This document shows, in pieces, positions 8,939-17,191 of a stretch of DNA of 64,000 bases. How positions within the stretch are numbered: the stretch's first letter is position 1; every line of letters begins with the position of its first letter. The translations under genes were made by a program, and so were the position numbers. This DNA comes from CAG-873 sp910578365 (lineage in GTDB: Bacteria > Bacteroidota > Bacteroidia > Bacteroidales > Muribaculaceae): positions 186,001-250,000 of the forward strand of contig OX620685.1 in NCBI GenBank assembly GCA_951635545.1, read 5' to 3'. The notes beneath the pieces were generated by a model. The model made no database searches, was not told where the DNA came from, and saw only the letters and a list, made by a program, of their open reading frames with translations.

Positions 8939-9827
8939 AGAGTGTTTGAATTTAAACCAAATTAAACATTAAGTGGCATAACAAACCCTCAATCAGAGTG
9001 TTTGTAGAAGAAAATCGATTAGTATGCATAAAATCAGCTTCTATCAGACACATCTGACCGAGGGTCAATGGTCTTATATAAACAAAGTATTCTTTGAAAA
9101 TGATTGCAGACACCGCAAATATTCCTTGCGCTCCATATTCGAGGCAGTTCTGTATCTTTTGGTCAGCGGATGCCAGTGGCGCATGCTTCCTCACGATCTT
9201 CCAAAATGGCAGACGGTCTATTGGTACTTCCACAAATGGAGGACAGACGGCTATCTGAGCCACTGCATAGAAAAACTCGTCATCAAGATACGCCGCAAAC
9301 GAAAACAGTCCGCCACACCTTCGGTCATGGCGCTTGACGCCCAAAGTGTCAAGTGGGGCAACCGTCAGAGCGGCAACGGGTTCGATGCCAATAAAAAGGT
9401 AAAAGGTATAAAACGCAATATTGCTGTTGACCGCAACGGATTCATTCTCGGCAGATATGTCAGTAGTGCCGGAATACATGATTCCCGACTCGCATCTCCG
9501 GTGTGTGAACAGGTTTCTGATGCATGGCCTTCGGTCAGGAAAGGACTTGTTGACCGTGGATATCGCGGTGAGCTTATTGAGAATATAAAGCGAGATTTCA
9601 ATATCGACATCGAGGTCTGTTCCACTCCCAACGGAACAAACGGATTCACGCCAAAACCGCTTCGGTGGGTGGTGGAACGCACATTTGCCTGGCTGGACGG
9701 ATTCCGCAGGCTTACACGAAACTATGAAATCACCAATGAGTCCGCTGAGGAGATGATTGATTTTGCCACACTCAAGCTGTTGCTTAATCATGTCGAACAT
9801 TAAAATCTATTTAAATTCAAACACACT
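8939..9827 (+). mobile_element. IS5-family insertion sequence, tandem copy 2 (889 bp)
   Basis: As far as I can read, base-for-base the same as 8045-8933, in the same orientation and offset by exactly 894 bp (889 plus the shared 5-bp CTAAG). The right flank repeat CTAAG is at 9828-9832, after which the interrupted host gene resumes in frame. Confidence 0.9.
9024..9803 (+). CDS. IS5-family transposase (tandem copy 2)
   Basis: 259 aa, identical protein to the copy at 8130-8909, with the same DDE motifs and intact frame. Transcription from copy 1 can read across the junction into this copy. Confidence 0.93.
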   Translation: MHKISFYQTHLTEGQWSYINKVFFENDCRHRKYSLRSIFEAVLYLLVSGCQWRMLPHDLPKWQTVYWYFHKWRTDGYLSHCIEKLVIKIRRKRKQSATPSVMALDAQSVKWGNRQSGNGFDANKKVKGIKRNIAVDRNGFILGRYVSSAGIHDSRLASPVCEQVSDAWPSVRKGLVDRGYRGELIENIKRDFNIDIEVCSTPNGTNGFTPKPLRWVVERTFAWLDGFRRLTRNYEITNESAEEMIDFATLKLLLNHVEH

Positions 9828-10048
9828 CTAAGTTAACTAATATCTATCACACCCACGGCTTTAGGTCTCAGTCTATAAAAAGATATGATATTGAAAATGT
9901 AGAAGAATTTGAAAACAAGCATTTTAGCAAAAGTAAATACTTAACAGGTTATGATAGCTATGATATAGCCGAGCTGATGCCTAATTTACTAAGTAGGGTG
10001 TCTAGTCCGGAAAAGTGTTGACCGTCAGATTCAACATTTTTTAGTAAA

Positions 10049-10549
10049 ATGTGTGAAGAAAACAAAAAATTCTGGGACGAATCTCAGATTTCGGCAATCA
10101 ATGCCTGGCACAGCAGCGGAAAAAGTTTCAGTCAGATTGACGAGGAATACAATTTTGCGGTCGGGACATTGTTTACAATAGTAAATGCAATCCCGGACTA
10201 TCGCGGCACACGGTCAAGCATCAGCAAATGGCTGCGCCGCATGACGGGAGCATTAATTCCCGGCTCCGGATGCCGGACAACAAAGGCCATATCGTCCCTG
10301 GCAACTCCGGCACAAACGACAAAAAAGAAAGGAATGACAAAGAAAACCTCTCCCACTACCAGGCTCACGGATACCGAGCAGACCATACTGGATCTAACAC
10401 GCAAGTTAAACGCCGCCACCAGAAAGATAGAGAAACTGGAGGCTGACAGGAAAAAGGCAGAGCTGCGTGAAGAGTTCCAGAGTGGTGTCATCGCCGAATA
10501 CAAGAAGCTTGTAAAGCCTGCGCAGTCAAAAAAATCAACTACCAAGTAG
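10049..10549 (+). CDS. IS3-family OrfA (DNA-binding, helix-turn-helix)
   Basis: 166 aa. An N-terminal DNA-binding region (ESQISAINAWHSSGKSFSQID) is followed by a basic linker and a C-terminal coiled coil (TEQTILDLTRKLNAATRKIE onward), as in IS3 OrfA proteins that dimerise before ribosomal frameshifting. It ends 2 bases before the orfB ATG. The slippery heptamer is inside its last codons, and translation shifted there yields the OrfAB transposase. Confidence 0.85.
   Translation: MCEENKKFWDESQISAINAWHSSGKSFSQIDEEYNFAVGTLFTIVNAIPDYRGTRSSISKWLRRMTGALIPGSGCRTTKAISSLATPAQTTKKKGMTKKTSPTTRLTDTEQTILDLTRKLNAATRKIEKLEADRKKAELREEFQSGVIAEYKKLVKPAQSKKSTTK
10528..10534 (+). promoter_or_regulatory. Programmed -1 frameshift heptamer A_AAA_AAA
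   Basis: In the orfA frame the codons are TCA AAA AAA TCA, which gives the heptamer A AAA AAA. A -1 slip continues as ATC AAC TAC CAA GTA GCC ATG into orfB without a stop. This is the classic IS3-family arrangement for making the OrfAB fusion. Confidence 0.8.
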
Positions 10550-10551
10550 CC

Positions 10552-11433
10552 ATGCGCTTGCGCATGTCCCGTGACCTGAGTGTCAGCGAGGCATGCGGGT
10601 TGCTTGGGGTGACTAAACAAGCGTGGTATGCCTTTTTCAAAAGGTCGTTCAAGGATGCCATTGACGAAGACCGCATCCTGGAATGCGTTCGCTCGATACG
10701 AGAGGATCTTCCGGCACTCGGAGTCAGAAAGATGAAGGACAGGTTACGTAAGGAGTTCTGTCTCGACATAGGCCGTGACCGCCTGTTCGATATCATGAAC
10801 AGGCATAATCTTCTGATACGTCCCCGAGTCCGCAGGACAAGGACAACCTTCTCCGATCACGGAATGAAGGTCTATCCGGATCTACGGAAAGACTTCGCGC
10901 CTGATGACATAAACCAGTTGTGGGTAAGCGACATAACATATATATGGCTTCCTGATCAGAATACATTTTACTATCTGTTTCTGATTACGGATGCCTATTC
11001 GAAGAAAATAGTGGGATGGGAGATTGCCGATAACATGCGGCATGAGAACGCCATGACGGCATTGAAGATGGCTTTCAGGCAATGCAGGAGAGGTCAGCAT
11101 CCCATACACCACTCGGACAAGGGACTTCAGTATTGTGCCAAACCCTACGTGGAAATGCTTCGTAGACGCCACGCCCGAATCAGCATGACGGAAGGGCACG
11201 ACCCACGTAACAACGGAATTGCCGAAAGGGTAAACGGCATACTTAAAGAGGAGTTTCTGAAGCATATGGACGTAAGGAAGGACAACATACGGCAGGTGCT
11301 GGAGGATGTAATCAACACTTACCATACCCGCCGACCGCACCTCAGTCTCGGCATGCTGACTCCCGATGAAGTGCATCGCGGAGCGGTACCCGGACGTAAG
11401 CTCTGGAAAAAATATTACCTGAAATCTGCATGA
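10552..11433 (+). CDS. IS3-family OrfB (rve integrase domain)
   Basis: 293 aa. An HTH_21-like region (SVSEACGLLGVTKQAWYAFF) precedes the rve catalytic core: Asp in LWVSDITYIW, Asp in PIHHSDKGLQYC, and Glu in GIAERVNGILKEEF. The C-terminal VINTYHTRRPHLSLGMLTPDE motif is typical of the family. Its frame is -1 relative to orfA. Complete and probably functional. Confidence 0.93.
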   Translation: MRLRMSRDLSVSEACGLLGVTKQAWYAFFKRSFKDAIDEDRILECVRSIREDLPALGVRKMKDRLRKEFCLDIGRDRLFDIMNRHNLLIRPRVRRTRTTFSDHGMKVYPDLRKDFAPDDINQLWVSDITYIWLPDQNTFYYLFLITDAYSKKIVGWEIADNMRHENAMTALKMAFRQCRRGQHPIHHSDKGLQYCAKPYVEMLRRRHARISMTEGHDPRNNGIAERVNGILKEEFLKHMDVRKDNIRQVLEDVINTYHTRRPHLSLGMLTPDEVHRGAVPGRKLWKKYYLKSA

Positions 11434-11711
11434 GTCAAGATTTTTCAGTACTTTTGCATACCCCAACCGACGGGACTGACGGTGATTGCACTGCAAGTCT
11501 CAAAAATCCCCGGGGCATCGAGCCCCGGAGGATTTTACCCCAACCTCGGGGATCTCAGGCTCATACCTGCATGTCTCCACAGTCTTCGGACTGTTTAACA
11601 TTCATTCATAATCTCAAACCCTCTGACCCGTCAATATTTTTCAGGACGCCACAGGGTGTTCAGTTTGATGTTCCGAAAAACGTCATTCAAAACACCTGAA
11701 ATATTAATAAA

Positions 11712-13082
11712 CAATGGTTCGGTAAAAATTACCGAAGTAGTTGAAAGTTAAGTTAATATATCGAATTGTCAAATACAAATGAATCGCCAAAGCGTTCATT
11801 ATAAAAACATTAGACAATATGAACGTATTGGCGATTCTCAAAGACTTCACCTTTCGGTGTAAGTCGGTATTTGAAAATACTACAACCAAGATGAGCAAAA
11901 GGTTCCTCAACTGGCTGATTTTAACAATACGCACTGTAGCGTTGATTCCGGGCAAAGTCAATTTTACCCGGCTGTCGCGCTATGGCGGTCGTACAGCCAA
12001 GACCTTTGCATCCAATTTCAAGACAGCCGTAGACTGGATGAAAGTCAACATAGGTATGGCGCAGGATTGTTTTGGGCCGGCCGATGACATGGCAGTGGTA
12101 ATCGATCCGTCGTTCATTTCAAAAGCAGGCAGACTGACGTATGGCATAGGCCGTTTCTGGTCAGGGGTGGCACAACGTGTGAAACGCGGTCTGGAGATAA
12201 TGGCAATTGGGGCAATAAGTCTGAGTAAACATACATGTGTGATGCTCGGTGCCGTCCAGTCCCCGGACTTCAGGACTCTGGAGTCCGAGAAACACATGTC
12301 AATGCTTGACTGGTATGTAGCTCTTGTCAGGTCAAAGGCTACAGAGCTGCTTTCACTGACGGATATTCTGGTCGCGGATGCCTTTTTCTCAAAATATGAG
12401 TTTGTAAATGAAGTGATTGGCATGGGATTCCGATTTGTCGGGAGATTACGTGCCAACTCATATCTGAGGTATCTGGCCATACCGGATTCCTCCGCCCCGC
12501 GAAGACGCGGCAGAAAGAAAAAGTATGGAGAGAAAGTGGATTTCTCCAGCCTTGATATGTCCGTGTTCACTTCATTCATATATGAGGATTCAAAAGGAAT
12601 CAAAACCCGATGTCTCACAGCGATCGTACATTCGAGGGCATTAAAACGCGACATCCGTATCGTGGTCTGTCCGGTTAAAAACGGAGGGCATCTTCTTTAC
12701 TTCTCTACCGACACCGACATGAGACCTGAAAAGATCATCGGTTTCTACCGCACCCGCTTCCAGATCGAGTTCGGCATACGCGATGCCAAACAGTTTACCG
12801 GACTTCAGTCACAGCAGACCCGCGACAGGGAGCGGCTTGACTTTGCGTTCAATCTTTCCTTCACAGCCCTCAATGTCTGCAAAGAGGTCATAAGGAAGGA
12901 TTATCCGGATCTTTCGGTAGCGCAGTTCAAACGGCTTATGTTTGAATCTTATCTCGCCTCAACAATTATTTCGACTTGCGGAAAATCTCCGCATCTCAAA
13001 ATAATTCAGAAAATAAATCATCGGTTGGCTCAGTTAGCGGCTTAGCCAAGGCTGAACAACCTCAAATTTTACCGAATCATTG
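11712..13082 (+). mobile_element. IS4-superfamily insertion sequence at a gene junction (about 1371 bp)
   Basis: Inverted ends CAATGGTTCGGTAAAAATT (left) and CAATGATTCGGTAAAATTT (right, complement), two mismatches in 19. No direct repeat is visible in the flanks. The left flank is the plus-strand unknown gene, and the right flank is a minus-strand glycosyltransferase; both are cut at the element. Confidence 0.8.
11819..13045 (+). CDS. IS4-superfamily DDE transposase
   Basis: 408 aa. Acidic residues are placed as a DDE triad: Asp in MAVVIDPSFISKAG, Asp in ILVADAFFSKYEF, and Glu in YRTRFQIEFGIRDAKQFTG, the YREK-like signature of IS4-type enzymes. The C-terminal half ends QTRDRERLDFAFNLSFTALN, a pattern shared by several Bacteroidales transposases. 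The exact subgroup is uncertain. Intact frame. Confidence 0.85.
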   Translation: MNVLAILKDFTFRCKSVFENTTTKMSKRFLNWLILTIRTVALIPGKVNFTRLSRYGGRTAKTFASNFKTAVDWMKVNIGMAQDCFGPADDMAVVIDPSFISKAGRLTYGIGRFWSGVAQRVKRGLEIMAIGAISLSKHTCVMLGAVQSPDFRTLESEKHMSMLDWYVALVRSKATELLSLTDILVADAFFSKYEFVNEVIGMGFRFVGRLRANSYLRYLAIPDSSAPRRRGRKKKYGEKVDFSSLDMSVFTSFIYEDSKGIKTRCLTAIVHSRALKRDIRIVVCPVKNGGHLLYFSTDTDMRPEKIIGFYRTRFQIEFGIRDAKQFTGLQSQQTRDRERLDFAFNLSFTALNVCKEVIRKDYPDLSVAQFKRLMFESYLASTIISTCGKSPHLKIIQKINHRLAQLAA

Positions 13083-13503
13083 ATTCTTTATTTGTTGTAT
13101 CATTGTAGACTCTATAAAAATCACATGCAGCAATATCATCTTTAGTTGACTCAATATAATCGTACATATCCTGATACGCATTATGTGCAACAGAGTCATC
13201 CGAGTCACAAAAAATTACGTATTTACCATGTGCATAGTTTATTCCATTGATACGACCTTTAGCTTGCCCCTGATTAGTTTTATTAGCTACGATTATTGAA
13301 TTATCCGCTCTTTCAGGATATTTACTCATTATTTTTCTTAAAACCTCTATACTCCTGTCTGTTGAGCAATCGTCGACAAATATATATTCTAATGACTCTA
13401 AAGATTGATTGTATAGACTCTCCACACATCTTTCGATATATTGTTCTACATTATATATCAGAACTATAACAGAAACTTTCGGTTGTCTAAACATACTTTC
13501 CAA
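13083..13503 (-). pseudogene. Capsule glycosyltransferase family 2, 3'-truncated by IS4 element
   Basis: Starts MESMFRQPKVSVIVLIYNVE and shows a GT-A fold: YIERCVESLYNQS, FVDDCSTDRS, and the metal-binding FCDSDDS (DxD-like) at about residues 100-106. Reading stops about 140 codons in, where the IS4 element begins; the last residues (MIR) come from the IS. Family members are usually about 300-350 aa, so more than half is missing. The start overlaps the end of the upstream glycosyltransferase by 17 bases, so it was the next gene of the capsule operon. Probably inactive. Confidence 0.85.
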
Positions 13504-14443
13504 TTTTTCTGGCTAAAGCTGCCAAGGTGTAATTCTTAATAAAACTGCCCTTGGAAAAGTTAGATAACTTATTCAATTGGCAATATACTTTTATTAAATC
13601 AAAATAATTAATCGACCATCCATAATCACCAATTTGAGAGTAAATGATATTCCGGGCATTATGGATTGCTTTAATCTTGCGACGTCTTGACAAAATATTA
13701 CAAGACTCTTCTAAATCATTAAAGAAATTACAAAGCCACTCGCAAAATTGTAGTGTAGCATACAACTTTTCTCGATCGATTAATTTGTTCTTCTTGGCGG
13801 TAGATATATTCGTGCCAGATAGCCGAAATTTAAAACCAGAGTGTTTTGTATGGCATATTCCATTCTTTGACATCATTAATGCTGTAGCCAAATCGCTGAA
13901 CCAAGCGTATGGAAAATCTACAAAGCCGCCATTTTGCTTGAGTACGTCAGTTTTAAACACATAATTGCCAACGCACCAAATTTGATTGGAACAAAATGAG
14001 TTATAGACTGCATCTAATTCTGTTCCAAAGGTATCATACAAATTCTCAATATCAATTATTTCATCATTTTCATTGATTCTACAGGTCCGAGATCGTATTA
14101 TATCTACCTTTGGATAATGGGAACAAATGGAATCTATATCTTTTAAGAAGTTTTTTTCATAGATATCATCATCAGCTGCCATTATTAAATAGGGAGATTC
14201 ACATAATTGTACCAGAAGATTCCAATGATCAACTAACCTGTATCCTCCGATATTTTCACGATTTTCCCTATAAATGATTCTTGAATCATTAAACCTATTT
14301 ACAACGGACTTAATATCATAGGGAGAGCAATCGTTTGAAAGAATTATTACAAAATCCTCAAACGATTGATTAAGCATGCTCTCTAATGCTTTATCAAGAA
14401 AATCAGGTTTAAATACCGGTACGAGAAATGTATATTTCGCCAT
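13487..14443 (-). CDS. Glycosyltransferase family 2 (capsule/O-antigen)
   Basis: 318 aa. N-terminal GT2 features are TFLVPVFKPDFLDKALESML, ILSNDCSPYD and YLIMAADDDIYEKNF (the DxD-like metal site), then GGFVDFPYAWFSDLATALMM in the acceptor half. It adds a sugar from a nucleotide donor to a growing lipid-linked repeat unit on the cytoplasmic side; donor and acceptor are unknown. It lies 2 bases after the pyruvyltransferase-like gene and overlaps the truncated GT2 that follows. AT-rich like its capsule neighbours. Confidence 0.88.
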   Translation of the reverse strand: MAKYTFLVPVFKPDFLDKALESMLNQSFEDFVIILSNDCSPYDIKSVVNRFNDSRIIYRENRENIGGYRLVDHWNLLVQLCESPYLIMAADDDIYEKNFLKDIDSICSHYPKVDIIRSRTCRINENDEIIDIENLYDTFGTELDAVYNSFCSNQIWCVGNYVFKTDVLKQNGGFVDFPYAWFSDLATALMMSKNGICHTKHSGFKFRLSGTNISTAKKNKLIDREKLYATLQFCEWLCNFFNDLEESCNILSRRRKIKAIHNARNIIYSQIGDYGWSINYFDLIKVYCQLNKLSNFSKGSFIKNYTLAALARKIGKYV

Positions 14444-14445
14444 AT

Positions 14446-15621
14446 TTAATCAACTAAAATTTTCTCAATATTCTTAAAATTTTCATTGGATTTATTTAGT
14501 TGAAAGTTTAAGTTGTTTTTCAGTACTTCAGGAGTACATGATAATGCGTTACTTAACTTCATGTAGAAATCTGTACATTCTGAGCAATAATCTTCACCCA
14601 ATCCCCAATCTTTAATATAGTTCAAGGTCTTAGAAACTTCTACCCCCAAGTATGGTTTACAATAGCTCATAGCAGTAATGCATCCATGCAAGCTTGAGCC
14701 AATAAAGCATTGGCTATTTGCTATAAGACCCATTATATCCCAGATATTGAGATTATTAAACAGGACTAATTTATCACTGCCAATATATTCATACAACCTA
14801 TTGAGAATAATTAAATCATCATGTCCTTTCGCAAAACCTATTGGACACAGATATATCTTATAATCATAATGATTTATAATTTGTTTTATATTCTCGACGA
14901 TTGCAGAAAATGATCGTTCTCCCAACCCTCGATTAATCTGAAAGACAATGTATGATTTCTTAAAATAATCGCGATTTATCGATGTCATTTTCAACAAGTC
15001 CACAATAGGGAAGATTTGAGAAATCTGTATAGCAGAATCCGGATAGGAATAAACCTGAATTCCATTCTCTTTTAATTGATTGCATGTGGTATTATTCCTA
15101 ACGGAAAGGTAATCAATTGATTTCAGTAGCCGTTTATCCTCTTTGTTTAGTGTTGCGTCTAAATTACCGTCTACTGAATTATAAATTATCTTTCTAATTC
15201 CGTCAATCTCATATTTCCCTATGCTATACGGATACTTTGTTTTGGCGCCAAAAACTAATCGAGAAATACAGTTAGTGATTGATTTTGACTTATTTCTGTC
15301 TAATAACTTAGATAATAGAATATTGAATTTACTAAGCCACGCGTATTTATTATTCAAACAGAATAATACAAATGGCCATGGGCAAAATAAAGAATGTCCT
15401 CCGGCCAATATTACGTCAAAATTTCTATTTTTAGTATGTTCTTTAATTTTATTGATTGAATATACCTTGTGCCCTCCGAATACAGAAAGATCTGCATCAA
15501 TGGTAGCAATATCAACGAATTCATTATAATAGCATCCTAATTTAGTTTTCAATACATGTGAAAATAGCAAATCTCCATAATTGTATCTATCATTTGGAGC
15601 TATGATTACACAAATTCTCAT
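14446..15621 (-). CDS. Polysaccharide pyruvyltransferase family protein
   Basis: 391 aa. Begins RICVIIAPNDRYNYGDLLF, with the NxGD motif common to the PS_pyruv_trans family, then DVILAGGHSLFCPW, and a C-terminal GLIANSQCFIGSSLHGCITAMSY, the SxRxH-like core (SSLHG). Members add ketal pyruvate from phosphoenolpyruvate to sugars, although many capsule members have unproven activity. It overlaps the flippase gene by 4 bases and is 2 bases from the next gene, so it is translationally coupled in the operon. Confidence 0.85.
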   Translation of the reverse strand: MRICVIIAPNDRYNYGDLLFSHVLKTKLGCYYNEFVDIATIDADLSVFGGHKVYSINKIKEHTKNRNFDVILAGGHSLFCPWPFVLFCLNNKYAWLSKFNILLSKLLDRNKSKSITNCISRLVFGAKTKYPYSIGKYEIDGIRKIIYNSVDGNLDATLNKEDKRLLKSIDYLSVRNNTTCNQLKENGIQVYSYPDSAIQISQIFPIVDLLKMTSINRDYFKKSYIVFQINRGLGERSFSAIVENIKQIINHYDYKIYLCPIGFAKGHDDLIILNRLYEYIGSDKLVLFNNLNIWDIMGLIANSQCFIGSSLHGCITAMSYCKPYLGVEVSKTLNYIKDWGLGEDYCSECTDFYMKLSNALSCTPEVLKNNLNFQLNKSNENFKNIEKILVD

Positions 15622-17147
15622 AAATAATTTCTTTTTATGTTCTGGAGTTTAGTTATTAGATAGTTCCGTTCGGAATTATTCAATCCCCACAATAAAAATG
15701 CGATTGTTAGTACAATCATATATACCAATGTTATCCCTAATCGTGCGATACCATTTATCTGTTCAACAAAATAATAGTGAAATATACAAATGATTAAGAA
15801 TATAGGCAGAACCGACATAATCGACTTAACGATTACATTGGAAAAATACAACCGGATGTTTAATCCGTTAAGTCTCTTGGCGAAATATAGTCTAACAAAT
15901 AATGTAATTATTGTAATACTCAAATGTACATATAAAACAATTGTCGGTTCAAAACCCAACTTCAGAAATATATATGAAATAGGGACAATTAATAGTAACA
16001 GACCGCCTAATACAATTTGATAATTTCGAATCTTTCCTGTTGCAGAAGCTGCGATTATTAATGGTGTAATCATTGCATCAATAATCGAAATAATAAGTAT
16101 TAATCGAACAAAAGAGCAACAATACTCAGGTACAACTTTAATCCAGAGTGTAAGAATCAAATCTGTTTCTAAAAAGAATGGAACAGAGAGTATGAATACT
16201 AGAAAAAAAGAGAATCGAGATCCTTCAAACACAAGTTTATTTAGATATTCTGTACTCCCATTAGAATATGATTTTACAATTTGTGGATTCATCGCTGTTT
16301 GGAAACCTCCAGCAAATTGCTTTACAGCATTTTGTACTTGAACCGAAATCGCTCTGGATGCATTAATAATTGGGCCAAAAAATATGTTAAGTATTATATT
16401 TATGCCTTGAGTAAATCCTATATATGCTAATTCTCCGACTAAGGTCCACGAAGTGAAAGAGAACATCTTCTTGAAAAGACTGGGGTTGAATTTTAAAACC
16501 AATTTTAAATTAGTATATTTTCTTCTGCAATAAACGTAAAAGAGTATAAACGATGTTAATTGAATCAATAAAAGAAGTAGTGCATAAAGCCCCAGCCTAT
16601 CTTTCGACATTGAACTTATACAATAGGCTGCCCCTAATTTGAGGAATACATCAATCATAGAAAAATATGCAAAAACATGCATCTGTTCATAGGCGATGAT
16701 AAGTGAATTGTACGGTACTCCAACTATCATTAATATAGTCGATATTATTGCGCATTGATATACAATTAACGCAGCAGTCAACTGTTCCTGCGGTATGACT
16801 AACTTATTAATTACAAACCAAAGCCCAATGGTTTCTGCCAAAACAAAAATTACAAAAGCAATAACGGAATGAATTATTAAAGAATTCGAAAAAACATCTA
16901 TAATGGATTCATCTTTATTCTTCCCCAGTTCAAAATTTAAAAATCGTTGAGTAGACCTTGTCATGGAGCTATTAATAAATCCAAATAGCCCCACGACTCC
17001 ACCCACTATATTATATATGCCATAATCACTTAACCCTAACGCATTTATTACAATTCTACTCGTGTACAATCCCACAATCATTATTACAAATGTGCGGACA
17101 TACAACATAAATGTATTTTTTACGATGCGCTTTGCCTGAATAATCAT
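15618..17147 (-). CDS. wzx: Wzx-type polysaccharide flippase
   Basis: 509 aa, with many hydrophobic helices throughout. It opens with KNTFMLYVRTFVIMIVGLYT followed by SRIVINALGLSDYGIYNIVGG, the standard start of Bacteroidetes O-antigen flippases of the MVF/MATE superfamily. It would flip the lipid-linked repeat unit across the inner membrane. It follows rfbB by 44 bases and overlaps the pyruvyltransferase gene by 4. The gene symbol is by role; similarity between Wzx proteins is low. Confidence 0.87.
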   Translation of the reverse strand: MIIQAKRIVKNTFMLYVRTFVIMIVGLYTSRIVINALGLSDYGIYNIVGGVVGLFGFINSSMTRSTQRFLNFELGKNKDESIIDVFSNSLIIHSVIAFVIFVLAETIGLWFVINKLVIPQEQLTAALIVYQCAIISTILMIVGVPYNSLIIAYEQMHVFAYFSMIDVFLKLGAAYCISSMSKDRLGLYALLLLLIQLTSFILFYVYCRRKYTNLKLVLKFNPSLFKKMFSFTSWTLVGELAYIGFTQGINIILNIFFGPIINASRAISVQVQNAVKQFAGGFQTAMNPQIVKSYSNGSTEYLNKLVFEGSRFSFFLVFILSVPFFLETDLILTLWIKVVPEYCCSFVRLILIISIIDAMITPLIIAASATGKIRNYQIVLGGLLLLIVPISYIFLKLGFEPTIVLYVHLSITIITLFVRLYFAKRLNGLNIRLYFSNVIVKSIMSVLPIFLIICIFHYYFVEQINGIARLGITLVYMIVLTIAFLLWGLNNSERNYLITKLQNIKRNYL

Positions 17148-17191
17148 TTATAATGGATTAACAAGTATCGATTAGCTTGTTATGTATTGAT

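Larger units (their letters stand above)
9999..11653 (+). mobile_element. IS3-family insertion sequence (1655 bp)
   Basis: Begins TGTCTAGTCCGG and ends GGACGCCACA (TG...CA ends). The right end CTGACCCGTCAATATTTTTC is an imperfect inverted copy of the left. A 3-bp target repeat GGG is present at 9996-9998 and 11654-11656. Removing the element and one GGG restores the host reading frame. It carries orfA and orfB in the usual -1 arrangement. Confidence 0.88.
6953..11711 (+). pseudogene. Unknown protein gene split by tandem IS5 copies and an IS3 element
   Basis: The gene starts MLPEFIPYIIKRVSYV one base after the sanA stop. Codons 1-364 are 6953-8044. The frame then resumes after the tandem IS5 pair at 9833 (LTNIYHTHGFRSQSIKRYD) to 9998, and again after the IS3 element at 11657 (GTG codon, VFSLMFRKTSFKTPEILINN), until it meets the IS4 element at 11712. 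The reconstructed host part is about 440 codons with no internal stop. The protein contains several WG-repeat-like stretches (KKDKKWGVVND, KRNGKCGLLNED, VGNNGKYCVYDKD), suggesting a beta-propeller-like repeat protein; function unknown. The original 3' end is not seen. An upstream ATG at 6884 would overlap sanA and is less likely. Confidence 0.75.

Noticed and set aside
11654..11711. Minus-strand reading of this fragment as the missing part of the truncated glycosyltransferase
   Set aside because: The minus strand is open for only about 35 codons and shows no glycosyltransferase features, while the plus strand continues the interrupted gene exactly after the IS3 element and its GGG repeat are removed.
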